5,867 nt of DNA from Patescibacteria group bacterium. GTDB taxonomy: Bacteria > Patescibacteria > Microgenomatia > Levybacterales > UBA12049. The notes under the pieces were generated by a model. That model did no database searches, had not been told where the DNA came from, and was given only the letters and a program-made list of their open reading frames with translations. The first letter of the stretch is position 1. Every line of letters begins with the position of its first letter. The position numbers and the translations under genes are program-made. Below, piece by piece: positions 1 through 5,616 of the stretch. The stretch is taken from assembly GCA_023381035.1 (NCBI GenBank), contig JAMCTK010000040.1, forward strand, positions 1 through 5,867. The letters are read 5' to 3'.

Positions 1-1
1 G

Positions 2-787
2 ATTCTTTGTCATTTTGACGAGGAGAAGACTGAAAGTGCGGTTGCCTTTTACACCTCCTCTACTTTTCCTTTTCTTCCGGACTTTTTTTATCAAAACAAA
101 AAAATGGCCAACGCCGCTAATTTAAAACAGCAGGTTGGCAACCGGTTGCATCTTTTCCTGGAGACGCCGGGTTTTGATGCTGCCAAAGTTGATGCCCTTT
201 TAGCTGCAAATCCAGGCATTTTTGATGGTTTTGGGGAAATTGCCCTTTACAACCCAGGCTCACCTAAACCTGATGACCCAAGTTTGATGGCTATTTACAA
301 AGTGGCTGATAAGTACCACATCCCGGTTATGTTCCACCCGGATATGAACGAGGTCCCCAATGTCATTAATGTTCTTAAAACCTACCCCAACGTCAAATTT
401 ATGGTCCACGGGTATCAATTATCCAGTGATATGACTGCTTTGGATAAGCTGATGGCAGATTATCCGAATATCTACTTTTCCATCGATTCCGCCACCCTTT
501 ATGCCTACCAGGGAGGCTTGGTAATTGATACAGAGAATCAATTTGTCAGCGATTTTAAGCGGGATTTTAACAAAAACATAAATGAACAATTAAGTATCTG
601 GCAACCGCTGATGGAAAAATACCCAACCCGCTTTATGTGGGGTACCGACCGTTTTGTAGGCTGGCACTACAGCGAGCAAATTTCCCAACTTTATGAGGAA
701 TTTGCCCGGGCTTTCATCGCCCGTCTGCCAAAAGACTTGCAGGAAAAATATGCCTACCAAAACGCCGAAGCTCTTTTTGCTAAATAA
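2..787 (+). CDS. Amidohydrolase-2 family metal-dependent hydrolase, 5'-truncated by window edge
   Basis: This frame is open from base 2 to the TAA at 785-787, giving 261 residues with no start in view. The first ATG (104) has no Shine-Dalgarno, and the 34 codons before it look like real protein, so the gene begins left of the window. Three features fit the C-terminal two thirds of an amidohydrolase TIM barrel: a strand ending in FHPD (His codon 335-337), a strand ending in VHGY (His codon 407-409), and a late GTDRF (Asp codon 647-649). These correspond to the strand-5 His, strand-6 His and strand-8 Asp metal or catalytic ligands of the superfamily. A GEIALYN segment lies earlier. The strand-1 HxH would be in the missing N-terminus. 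Members hydrolyse or decarboxylate varied substrates, and none can be named here. It is probably cytoplasmic. By rough hand count its GC (45-50% in sampled lines) is higher than that of the ATPase downstream. Confidence 0.8.
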   Translation: MLCHFDEEKTESAVAFYTSSTFPFLPDFFYQNKKMANAANLKQQVGNRLHLFLETPGFDAAKVDALLAANPGIFDGFGEIALYNPGSPKPDDPSLMAIYKVADKYHIPVMFHPDMNEVPNVINVLKTYPNVKFMVHGYQLSSDMTALDKLMADYPNIYFSIDSATLYAYQGGLVIDTENQFVSDFKRDFNKNINEQLSIWQPLMEKYPTRFMWGTDRFVGWHYSEQISQLYEEFARAFIARLPKDLQEKYAYQNAEALFAK

Positions 788-802
788 CAGTTAACACCAT
801 TG

Positions 803-829
803 TTGATTTCTTTAAATCACATTTAGAAT
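803..829 (+). promoter_or_regulatory. Weak candidate promoter for the secreted-protein gene
   Basis: TTGATT (803-808) and TAGAAT (824-829) resemble -35 and -10 boxes, but the 15-base spacer is short. A transcript from here would have a leader of about 125 bases. A TAATAT at 920-925 is an alternative -10 without a good -35. The 788-962 gap contains no clear terminator for the amidohydrolase, so read-through from upstream is also possible. Confidence 0.25.
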
Positions 830-944
830 AATTCGTTTCTATTTTTAAACGATGTAAACTCTTCAAACGCTGTTCTCTATTTTATTTTGTGGCTTAAGCT
901 TTTTTTCAGAAAACTTCGCTAATATGTACGCCTAATCTAATGAG

Positions 945-954
945 AGGAGGTGAT
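945..954 (+). promoter_or_regulatory. Full-length Shine-Dalgarno for the secreted-protein gene
   Basis: AGGAGGTGAT is a ten-base exact complement of the usual bacterial 16S rRNA 3' end. It lies 8 bases before the ATG at 963 (12 from the GGAGG core). It fixes the start codon and predicts very efficient translation. The nearby ATPase gene has no such site. Confidence 0.9.
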
Positions 955-962
955 TATTTAAT

Positions 963-1499
963 ATGCTTAAAAAGAAAATAATTCTTCCTGTACTAGCAGT
1001 TGTAGTCCTAGGGGTTGGTGGTGCTCTTGTGTCGATGCAAGCGCATGCACAAACAAACAATACTCCGCTTTCAGGATTAGTACAAGCAATTGCCCAGAAG
1101 TTTGGCCTCGACCAATCTCAAGTACAATCTGTTGTTGATAATTATAGAAATCAGCAAAGACAAAAAATGCAACAAAATATACAACAGAAAGAGGAAAACA
1201 GGCTGAACACACTTGTTCAACAAGGGAAAATAACCGATGCGCAAAAAAAGGCTATTCTTGATGAGCAAGCAAAATTAAAAAATGAGTATTCTCCTAACTC
1301 TTTTAAGAATCTGACGCCTGAGCAAAGAAAGCAGCAATTCCAGAAAGAGCAAGATGAGATAAATTCATGGGCAAAAAGCCAGGGGATTGACCCAGCGTAT
1401 GTTATGCCAGGTTTTGGTATGGGCAGGTTTAGAGGTATGCACAAGGGATGGTTTAATAATAAATCGACAACAACGCCAACACCAACACCCAAATCATAA
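963..1499 (+). CDS. Small secreted DUF2680-like protein of unknown function
   Basis: The gene encodes 178 residues, with the start fixed by a perfect Shine-Dalgarno. The N-terminus is a Sec signal peptide: LKKK, then a hydrophobic core at about residues 6-24, then AHA before Gln30, a good signal peptidase I site. After cleavage come short helical segments: about residues 37-62 (GLVQAIAQKFGLD followed by a Gln-rich stretch) and about 80-108 (LVQQGKITDAQKKAIL). This pattern resembles DUF2680-like proteins of Firmicutes and CPR bacteria. Residues 118-135 contain LTPEQRKQ, reminiscent of LTxxQ-type periplasmic helices. The tail has a Gly/Met/Arg/His patch (GFGMGRFRGMHKGW, 150-163) and a Thr-Pro run (169-176). 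No Cys, lipobox or transmembrane anchor follows the signal, so it is probably released or loosely held at the cell surface. It appears to be monocistronic, with a terminator directly after it. The family match is from memory and the role is unknown. Confidence 0.85.
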   Translation: MLKKKIILPVLAVVVLGVGGALVSMQAHAQTNNTPLSGLVQAIAQKFGLDQSQVQSVVDNYRNQQRQKMQQNIQQKEENRLNTLVQQGKITDAQKKAILDEQAKLKNEYSPNSFKNLTPEQRKQQFQKEQDEINSWAKSQGIDPAYVMPGFGMGRFRGMHKGWFNNKSTTTPTPTPKS

Positions 1500-1512
1500 C
1501 AGGCAGAGAGAT

Positions 1513-1547
1513 AACAAAATACTCCTCTATTCGGGGAGTATTTTGTT
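1513..1547 (+). terminator. Intrinsic terminator after the secreted-protein gene
   Basis: A 13-base perfect inverted repeat (left arm 1513-1525, right arm 1535-1547) can be extended by a G-U and a C-G pair to leave a five-base loop, TATTC. The GC-rich core is ACTCCTC/GGGGAGT. The outer part pairs an A-rich arm with TTTTGTT, which doubles as the U-tract. It begins 14 bases after the TAA and insulates the ATPase gene from upstream transcription. Confidence 0.88.
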
Positions 1548-1570
1548 GGATAAAATTAAATTTAATGATT

Positions 1571-1579
1571 TGCTATACT
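1571..1579 (+). promoter_or_regulatory. Extended -10 promoter of the P-type ATPase gene
   Basis: TGCTATACT is a TGn extension plus a -10 that differs from TATAAT at one position. The expected -35 position is A/T-rich without a consensus match, which extended -10 promoters tolerate. Transcription would start near 1586, leaving only about 17 bases before the ATG at 1604. TATAAA at 1579-1584 is an overlapping alternative that would give an even shorter leader. Confidence 0.6.
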
Positions 1580-1603
1580 ATAAATTAAGCTTTATTGATA
1601 AAA

Positions 1604-3967
1604 ATGAATTATCCTGGTTTATCCTCAACTCAAGCTGCTGATTTACTTAAAAAAGATGGTTTTAATTTGATCGCGGATAAAAAAGATTCTTTGTTTAAGA
1701 AAATAGCAAACAAAATACTTTCTCCGATTTCCCTTATGCTTTTGGCGGCGGCCTTTTTATCATTTTTTGCAAATAAAATATTTGACGGTTATTTTATCCT
1801 TTTTTTACTTTTTCTAAATGTCTTAATCGCTCTGTGGCAGGAAAATAAGGCGGACAATGCAATAAAAAAATTAAATGAACACCTGACGCAAAAAATTAAG
1901 GTTTTCCGAGACAATGTCTGGCAATTTGTTGATTCTAAAGTTCTTGTTAATGGAGATGTTGTTCAACTTTCGGCAGGTGAAATTGTTCCTGCCGATGGAG
2001 AAATTATTGAAGCAAACCACGTGGCAATAAATGAGTCGGCGCTCACAGGAGAGTCCCTACCGAAAGATAAAAATTTAAACGATAGGGTTTTCTCTGGCTC
2101 TTTTTTGGTTACTGGCATTACAATAATAAAAGTAACAGCTACGGGGAAAAATACAAATTTTGGCAAGACACTTTTTTCCGTTGAAAGAGTTAGAAGGAAA
2201 AGTTTGCTTGAAAAAGATATTGTTAATATTTCTAAATTTCTGACTGTTTTAAGCTTAATTTCGGTTGTCATTTTAAGTACTATTTTTATTTTGCAAAAAG
2301 CCCCTCTTCTTGAACTTTTAACGCTTGATTTAAGCTTGATTATTGCTGGAATACCAGTTAGTCTTCCAACTGTTATGACTCTAATTATTGAATTTGGTGT
2401 TTTGGATTTGGCAAAGAAAAATGTTATTGTGAGGCGGCTTTCCGCCTTGGAAGATTTATCTAATGTCAACCTGCTTTTGACGGATAAAACAGGGACGCTT
2501 ACACAAAACAGAATTACAGTTCAGGATGTTTATGCTTATAATGGATTTACTCATGAAGATGTCATAAAATACGCCTCAATTTGTTCCCTATCAGATAGTG
2601 AAAACCCAATTGATAAAGCAATTATTGAAAAAACTAAATCCCTTCAAATTGCTCTCCCGGAGTATAAGAAAATTGATTTTATTCCTGCGGATTCAGAGAG
2701 AAAACGAAGCACAATTACCATAGAAAACAGCGGGAAAGACTTAACAATTTCATCCGGTGCGCCGCAAATAATTGAAAAACTTTGCGACTTAAACAAAGAG
2801 ATAAAAGAAAAATTTAACCGTGAAGTTGATACTCTTGCCAAGAACGGTTACCGAACAATTGCCGTTGCCATAAACCACAGCAAAGAAGAAAAAGAAAAGA
2901 TGAAAATGGTCGGCCTATTGGCTCTCTCTGATACCCTTCGAACAGACGCAAAATCTGTGGTTCAATTTTTGGAAGATAATGGGATAAATGTCTCTATGGT
3001 AACAGGAGACAACCAGGCAATTGCCTCTCAAATTGCAAGCCAATTATCTTTAGATGATGGAAAAGTTGTAACTAAGTCTGAACTTGATGCGATGGATTGG
3101 AAAACAATGCATAAGAATTTTTATATAGAAACAGGAGCCTTTGCAGAAATATTACCTGAAGATAAATTCAAACTCGTCCAAAAAGCCAAAGACTTTTTTG
3201 TGGTTGCCTCAAACGGAGATGGAATTAACGATCTGCCGGCAGTTAAAGTGGCAAATGTCGGCATTGCCGTAAAAAATGCCGTTACGGCGCTTAAAGCAAC
3301 GGCAGATATTATCTTGCTCTCAAATGGGATTAGCGTTATTAAAGACGCAATTATAGAAAGCAGAAAGATTTTTGCAAGATTATATACCTATTCTCTATAC
3401 CGTATTTCGGAAAGTTATCGCCTGATTATCACCATCGTAATACTTGGAATCATTTACAGAATTTACCCGTTAACTCCACTCCAGCTTATTCTTATTGCGC
3501 TTCTTAATGATATTCCGATTATTTCCCTTGCTTTTGACAGAGTGAAAACGGCAAATCATCCGGCTGAAATTAATGTGAAGGAAAGGTTTTTATTAAGCTC
3601 TATTTTTGGGGCTGTTGGGATAGCAAATAGTTTGATCTTATTTTTTATTTTAGTAAAGTTAAACATTGCTTGGAATATGATTCAAACGATTTACTTTTTG
3701 AAACTGACAATTTCCGGACATCTTTTGATTTATGTTGTGAGGACAAAAGAAAGATGGTTCAAATTTTTGCCTAGCAAGGAAGTTATTATAGCTACAACCG
3801 GAACACAGCTTATCGCAAGTCTTTTTGCCCTAACCGGAGTATTTATGCCTGCAAAGATTTCAATTTTTTGGGTTTTGATTGCCTGGGGATGGGCGTTTCT
3901 CTGGATGCAGATTGGAGAATTAGCGAAAATTTTACAACTTTCTTTCCTAACAAAGAAAAATAACTAA
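1604..3967 (+). CDS. P-type ATPase, P3A (plasma-membrane H+-ATPase) type
   Basis: The product is a 787-residue ATP-driven cation pump, probably exporting protons. In order it has a short cation-ATPase N-terminal helix (5-25), M1-M2 (about 38-80), an actuator domain with TGES at 148-151, M3 (209-230), M4 with GIPVSLPTV (249-257), the phosphorylation motif DKTGT (Asp294), a small nucleotide domain, TGDN (467-470), the hinge GDGIND (538-543), and six C-terminal helices (M5-M10, about 596-774). The GIP-x-x-x-PTV M4, the M5 pattern YxYxxYRI and the M6 segment LLND (Asp636, aligning from memory with the proton-binding Asp684 of plant AHA2) favour P3A over Ca2+ or heavy-metal pumps. There is no CxxC metal domain and no long C-terminal regulatory tail. 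The usual KGAP lysine is Ser384 (SSGAP), DPPR is DTLR, and NDAPA is NDLPA. I chose the ATG at 1604; a TTG at 1595 would add three residues. Neither start has a Shine-Dalgarno. Proton specificity is inferred. Confidence 0.93.
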   Translation: MNYPGLSSTQAADLLKKDGFNLIADKKDSLFKKIANKILSPISLMLLAAAFLSFFANKIFDGYFILFLLFLNVLIALWQENKADNAIKKLNEHLTQKIKVFRDNVWQFVDSKVLVNGDVVQLSAGEIVPADGEIIEANHVAINESALTGESLPKDKNLNDRVFSGSFLVTGITIIKVTATGKNTNFGKTLFSVERVRRKSLLEKDIVNISKFLTVLSLISVVILSTIFILQKAPLLELLTLDLSLIIAGIPVSLPTVMTLIIEFGVLDLAKKNVIVRRLSALEDLSNVNLLLTDKTGTLTQNRITVQDVYAYNGFTHEDVIKYASICSLSDSENPIDKAIIEKTKSLQIALPEYKKIDFIPADSERKRSTITIENSGKDLTISSGAPQIIEKLCDLNKEIKEKFNREVDTLAKNGYRTIAVAINHSKEEKEKMKMVGLLALSDTLRTDAKSVVQFLEDNGINVSMVTGDNQAIASQIASQLSLDDGKVVTKSELDAMDWKTMHKNFYIETGAFAEILPEDKFKLVQKAKDFFVVASNGDGINDLPAVKVANVGIAVKNAVTALKATADIILLSNGISVIKDAIIESRKIFARLYTYSLYRISESYRLIITIVILGIIYRIYPLTPLQLILIALLNDIPIISLAFDRVKTANHPAEINVKERFLLSSIFGAVGIANSLILFFILVKLNIAWNMIQTIYFLKLTISGHLLIYVVRTKERWFKFLPSKEVIIATTGTQLIASLFALTGVFMPAKISIFWVLIAWGWAFLWMQIGELAKILQLSFLTKKNN

Positions 3968-3991
3968 CTGATTTACATATAGCAGTTTTTT

Positions 3992-4017
3992 AAAAACTCA
4001 CTATTAGAAACAGTGAA
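3992..4017 (-). terminator. Intrinsic terminator of the DUF2795-like gene
   Basis: Read on the - strand, directly after the TGA, TTCACTGTT pairs with AATAGTGAG (nine pairs including two G-U) around a TCT loop and is followed by five T. It sits in the convergent gap between the ATPase and the small gene. On the + strand it lacks a following T-tract. Confidence 0.55.
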
Positions 4018-4020
4018 GTA

Positions 4021-4221
4021 TCATTCCTCACTAACTGCGTCAGTTATCTCATCAGCCGCATTATACTCCTTATCTGGTAACTTCTGAAGCAGCTCAATAA
4101 CTCGCTCTGAAGCCTCCATCTCTTTTGCATGATTTATGATCTCTTCCTTGGTCACAGGAAAATTAAGATCAGCCAGGTAAGGTCCAAGCATATCAGCACC
4201 ACCTTGATCTCCGTTTGTCAT
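4021..4221 (-). CDS. Small acidic DUF2795-like protein
   Basis: The product has 66 residues and starts at the ATG on 4221-4219. An upstream in-frame GTG (4230-4228) is excluded because it overlaps the Shine-Dalgarno. From residue 17 the sequence YLADLNFPVTKEEIINHAKE, then VIELLQKLPDKEYNAADEI, follows the DUF2795 pattern: a short segment ending in FP or YP, a K-E-[DE]-[LI]-I-x-H-A helix, then a leucine-rich helix ending in LPD-[RK]-EY. Function is not established for this family. The protein is acidic, lacks a signal peptide or membrane segment, and is presumably cytoplasmic. It has its own promoter, strong ribosome binding site and terminator, so it is a stand-alone transcript convergent with the ATPase. 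The family assignment is from memory of the consensus. Confidence 0.85.
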   Translation of the reverse strand: MTNGDQGGADMLGPYLADLNFPVTKEEIINHAKEMEASERVIELLQKLPDKEYNAADEITDAVSEE

Positions 4222-4228
4222 ATGATCC

Positions 4229-4236
4229 ACCTCCTT
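4229..4236 (-). promoter_or_regulatory. Strong Shine-Dalgarno that decides the start of the DUF2795-like gene
   Basis: The - strand reads AAGGAGGT, eight bases (from the GGAGG core) before the ATG at 4221. It overlaps the alternative GTG start, which therefore cannot be used efficiently. This selects the 66-residue form. Confidence 0.85.
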
Positions 4237-4250
4237 TTTTAAGCCTTTTT

Positions 4251-4277
4251 AGTATAGGTATTTTTTGTAAGATGCAA
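4251..4277 (-). promoter_or_regulatory. Promoter of the DUF2795-like gene
   Basis: On the - strand, TTGCAT (4277-4272) and TATACT (4256-4251) resemble -35 and -10 boxes with a 15-base spacer; a one-base shift of the -35 (TTTGCA) gives 16. The start point would lie near 4244, giving a leader of about 23 bases that contains the Shine-Dalgarno. The same TATACT hexamer forms the -10 of the ATPase gene. Confidence 0.5.
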
Positions 4278-4293
4278 ATAAAAAATAAGTAAT

Positions 4294-4332
4294 AAAAAGG
4301 GTAAATATTGAAGAAGTTGGAAGTAATATTTA
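4294..4332 (-). terminator. Weak terminator-like hairpin after the M23-like gene
   Basis: On the - strand, TAAATATT (4332-4325, including the stop codon) pairs perfectly with AATATTTA (4309-4302) around a 15-base loop, followed by CCC and five T (4298-4294). The stem is A/T only, so it would be a weak terminator, but its position directly at the gene end is suitable. Confidence 0.35.
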
Positions 4333-4980
4333 TCTTTCAAACTCTATAGGATTTGAATCAAATTGCCAGGGACCAGTACCGCAACCTTGATTTTTTTGCC
4401 CCTCAATTTTAAGTTTTGTTGGTGATGTCATCTGAAGAATAATTCTAAATGGGTAATTGTAAGTACCGGTTAGACCCGTTGGTTCAAAGCAATAAACTTT
4501 TCCATCTGCAGTAATATCTTTGAAATCACGGTTAACTAAACCGGAAGGGCGCGGATCAAACGGATATTCTCCTGGTTCAATCGTAGAAACAGCTTGGGTA
4601 CCGATAGAAAAAATTCCTTTTTGAGCCAAAACATTGTGGTGAGCTAAGGTTATTGCCCTATTTTCCCCATGATCTGCAGTATCGGATTTGTTTTTAAACC
4701 AAACGCCTTGGGCAGTTTTCGGCACATCTTGCATGTACTCTCCACAAAGAGGTTGGGCAGTTCTTTTTAAACTAGGATCAAAATAATCAGCCATTTGGGA
4801 TAAAAATTTCTGTTTAAGTTCAGGGGTAAAGTAATCTAACGGACAGACAATATGTTTAAAGTCAAAGCCGCCTTCAAACCGTTTTGGGTTAGCAAATTGC
4901 AATGCCGTAGTCCGGTGATCTGACATTTCAAAATCAAAAAACTGCCTGATGCCTTTTCCGGCCGGAGTGGCTCTACCCAT
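4330..4980 (-). CDS. C-terminal fragment of the M23-like protein
   Basis: This 216-residue frame starts formally at the ATG on 4980, but that Met sits inside the motif KAGEIMGRATPAG, a lipoyl/M23-like turn, so it is an internal residue and not a real start; the upstream GCAGGTGAA is a chance weak match to a ribosome site. Contents: ALQF (26-29) where M23 enzymes have HLHF, CPLDYFTPELK (46-56), LCGEYMQDV (78-86), HHNVLAQKGIFSIGT (114-128), SGLVNRDFKDITADGKVYC (146-164), and a closing CGTGPWQF (200-207). Five Cys in the full extracellular part after the stop could form disulfides. Without the upstream half it has no export signal. Confidence 0.6.
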   Translation of the reverse strand: MGRATPAGKGIRQFFDFEMSDHRTTALQFANPKRFEGGFDFKHIVCPLDYFTPELKQKFLSQMADYFDPSLKRTAQPLCGEYMQDVPKTAQGVWFKNKSDTADHGENRAITLAHHNVLAQKGIFSIGTQAVSTIEPGEYPFDPRPSGLVNRDFKDITADGKVYCFEPTGLTGTYNYPFRIILQMTSPTKLKIEGQKNQGCGTGPWQFDSNPIEFER

Positions 4981-5104
4981 AATTTCACCTGCCTTGACCG
5001 AAACTCCGCTGATAATTTTTCCACAGTGCTGATAAGAAATAAGTCCGGTTTGTTCTGAGCGCTGCCAATCACAATTGGTCTTTTTGTTAAATACCTCCGC
5101 AAGC

Positions 5105-5127
5105 TTTGGACCTTACCTGGCTGATTG
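5105..5127 (-). other. Putative paired one-base indels producing the in-frame stop
   Basis: On the - strand, reading CA then ATC AGC CAG GTA AGG TCC in the shifted frame gives ISQVRS. Adding one base between 5126 and 5125 and removing one A from the AAA at 5107-5105 restores an uninterrupted frame, FYHISQVRSKLAEVF, of exactly the same length. HIS then falls where M23 proteins carry HLS. A single TTA-to-TAA change is the simpler alternative but leaves QSAR in a place where a His is expected. Confidence 0.55.
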
Positions 5128-5616
5128 ATAAAAATTAACTTCCACATCCTGACAAGGAGAGGTATAAACAAAGTATTCTTTGAGATTTTTAGTCAAATTA
5201 TGCCACTCTTCAATAGTAGTAATGTACAAATCACCCGGCGCATAAATATCAGTTAGAGCTTGCTCGTTGGTGTTTTTGGCCGCACTAATAAAGTAAATAT
5301 GCTTCGTAGGAATCACGTGGCCGCCCGTGGCGCCAAAATTCCCTAAAGGCACAATATTGCTGTAGAGCCCGTCCTTAATTGGCGAAACTGTAAAAAAAAT
5401 CTTTTTATCTCCACAGGCAGGAAGCTCTCCGTAATGAAAAATAGTTTTATTACCTATTTCTTTAGACCAAAGAAATCTACTTGCTGCGTGATAAATAACT
5501 TGAGAGATAAAGATGAGGGCAAAAATTCCAATCGGAACAAAGATAACTCTCCAAGAAAGGAACCATTTTAAAGACAAAAACCCTTTTTGTGATTTGGATT
5601 TACTTTTCTTTTTCAT
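5113..5616 (-). CDS. N-terminal fragment of the M23-like protein (signal anchor plus first half of the fold)
   Basis: As it stands this frame would make a 167-residue product: a basic N-terminus (KKKSKSKSQK), a membrane anchor with the bulk outside, and the first half of the beta domain, including GGHVIPTKHIYF (98-109) and DIYAPGDLYITTI (123-135). The start is the ATG at 5616, with no Shine-Dalgarno; the ATGA overlap with the preceding gene suggests translational coupling. The last residues before the stop (QSAR) are probably a frameshift artefact rather than native sequence. A truncated product would lack the second half of the fold and is unlikely to be stable. Confidence 0.65.
   Translation of the reverse strand: MKKKSKSKSQKGFLSLKWFLSWRVIFVPIGIFALIFISQVIYHAASRFLWSKEIGNKTIFHYGELPACGDKKIFFTVSPIKDGLYSNIVPLGNFGATGGHVIPTKHIYFISAAKNTNEQALTDIYAPGDLYITTIEEWHNLTKNLKEYFVYTSPCQDVEVNFYQSAR

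Larger units (their letters stand above)
4330..5616 (-). pseudogene. Membrane-anchored M23-like (degenerate peptidase fold) gene interrupted by an in-frame stop
   Basis: The two open frames here are in the same reading frame and together form one 428-codon gene broken only by TAA at 5115-5113 (codon 168). The codons between the stop and the ATG at 4980 read as sensible protein (KLAEVFNKKTNCDWQ, then CGKIISGVSVKAGEIMGRA) although no start codon lies among them, so both halves belong to one ancestral protein. The layout is a Lys/Ser-rich cytoplasmic tail (1-20), one transmembrane helix (about 22-45), an M23/LytM-like beta domain (about 85-263: VPLGNFGATGGHVIPTKH, IYAPGD, SVKAGEIMG, CPLDYF) and a C-terminal domain (about 290-428). 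The HxH of active M23 enzymes is replaced by LQF at 239-241, suggesting a non-catalytic envelope protein. The ATG at 5616 overlaps the upstream gene's TGA. The break is either real decay or a read error. Confidence 0.75.

Noticed and set aside
834..906. Possible terminator after the amidohydrolase (GTTT/AAAC at 834-850; GCTTAAGC followed by T-tract at 892-906)
   Set aside because: The first has only four A/T-rich pairs and no T-tract; the second is a continuous palindrome with no room for a loop.
963..1499. Three - strand frames opposite the secreted-protein gene (967-1212, 1077-1268, 1217-1492)
   Set aside because: They mirror a gene with a signal peptide and perfect Shine-Dalgarno; none has its own ribosome site or family features.
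1595..1603. TTG start adding three residues to the ATPase
   Set aside because: No Shine-Dalgarno favours it, it would lie only about nine bases after the predicted transcript start, and the ATG at 1604 is the more usual choice. It cannot be strictly excluded.
1387..1641. 84-codon + frame spanning the end of the secreted-protein gene, its terminator and the ATPase start
   Set aside because: It overlaps two well-supported genes and a terminator in another frame, and its translation has no recognisable features.
1963..2841. Two - strand frames (1963-2469 and 2644-2841) opposite the ATPase
   Set aside because: They lie across conserved ATPase motifs such as TGES and the nucleotide domain and are shadows of that coding sequence.
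3966..3991. AACTG/CAGTT hairpin followed by six T, as terminator of the ATPase
   Set aside because: The stem is only five pairs around a 12-base loop; it is too weak to call, though nothing better is visible on the + strand.
5113..5115. Reading the internal TAA as a recoded codon
   Set aside because: TAA also ends the amidohydrolase, the secreted protein, the ATPase and this gene itself, so reassignment is excluded, and no recoding signal is evident nearby. The repairable indel pair is a better explanation.
4836..5171. 111-codon - frame across the interruption of the M23-like gene
   Set aside because: It lies out of frame with both halves; its peptide shows no family features, whereas the main frame on both sides gives M23-like motifs. 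It does not bridge the break in a sensible way.
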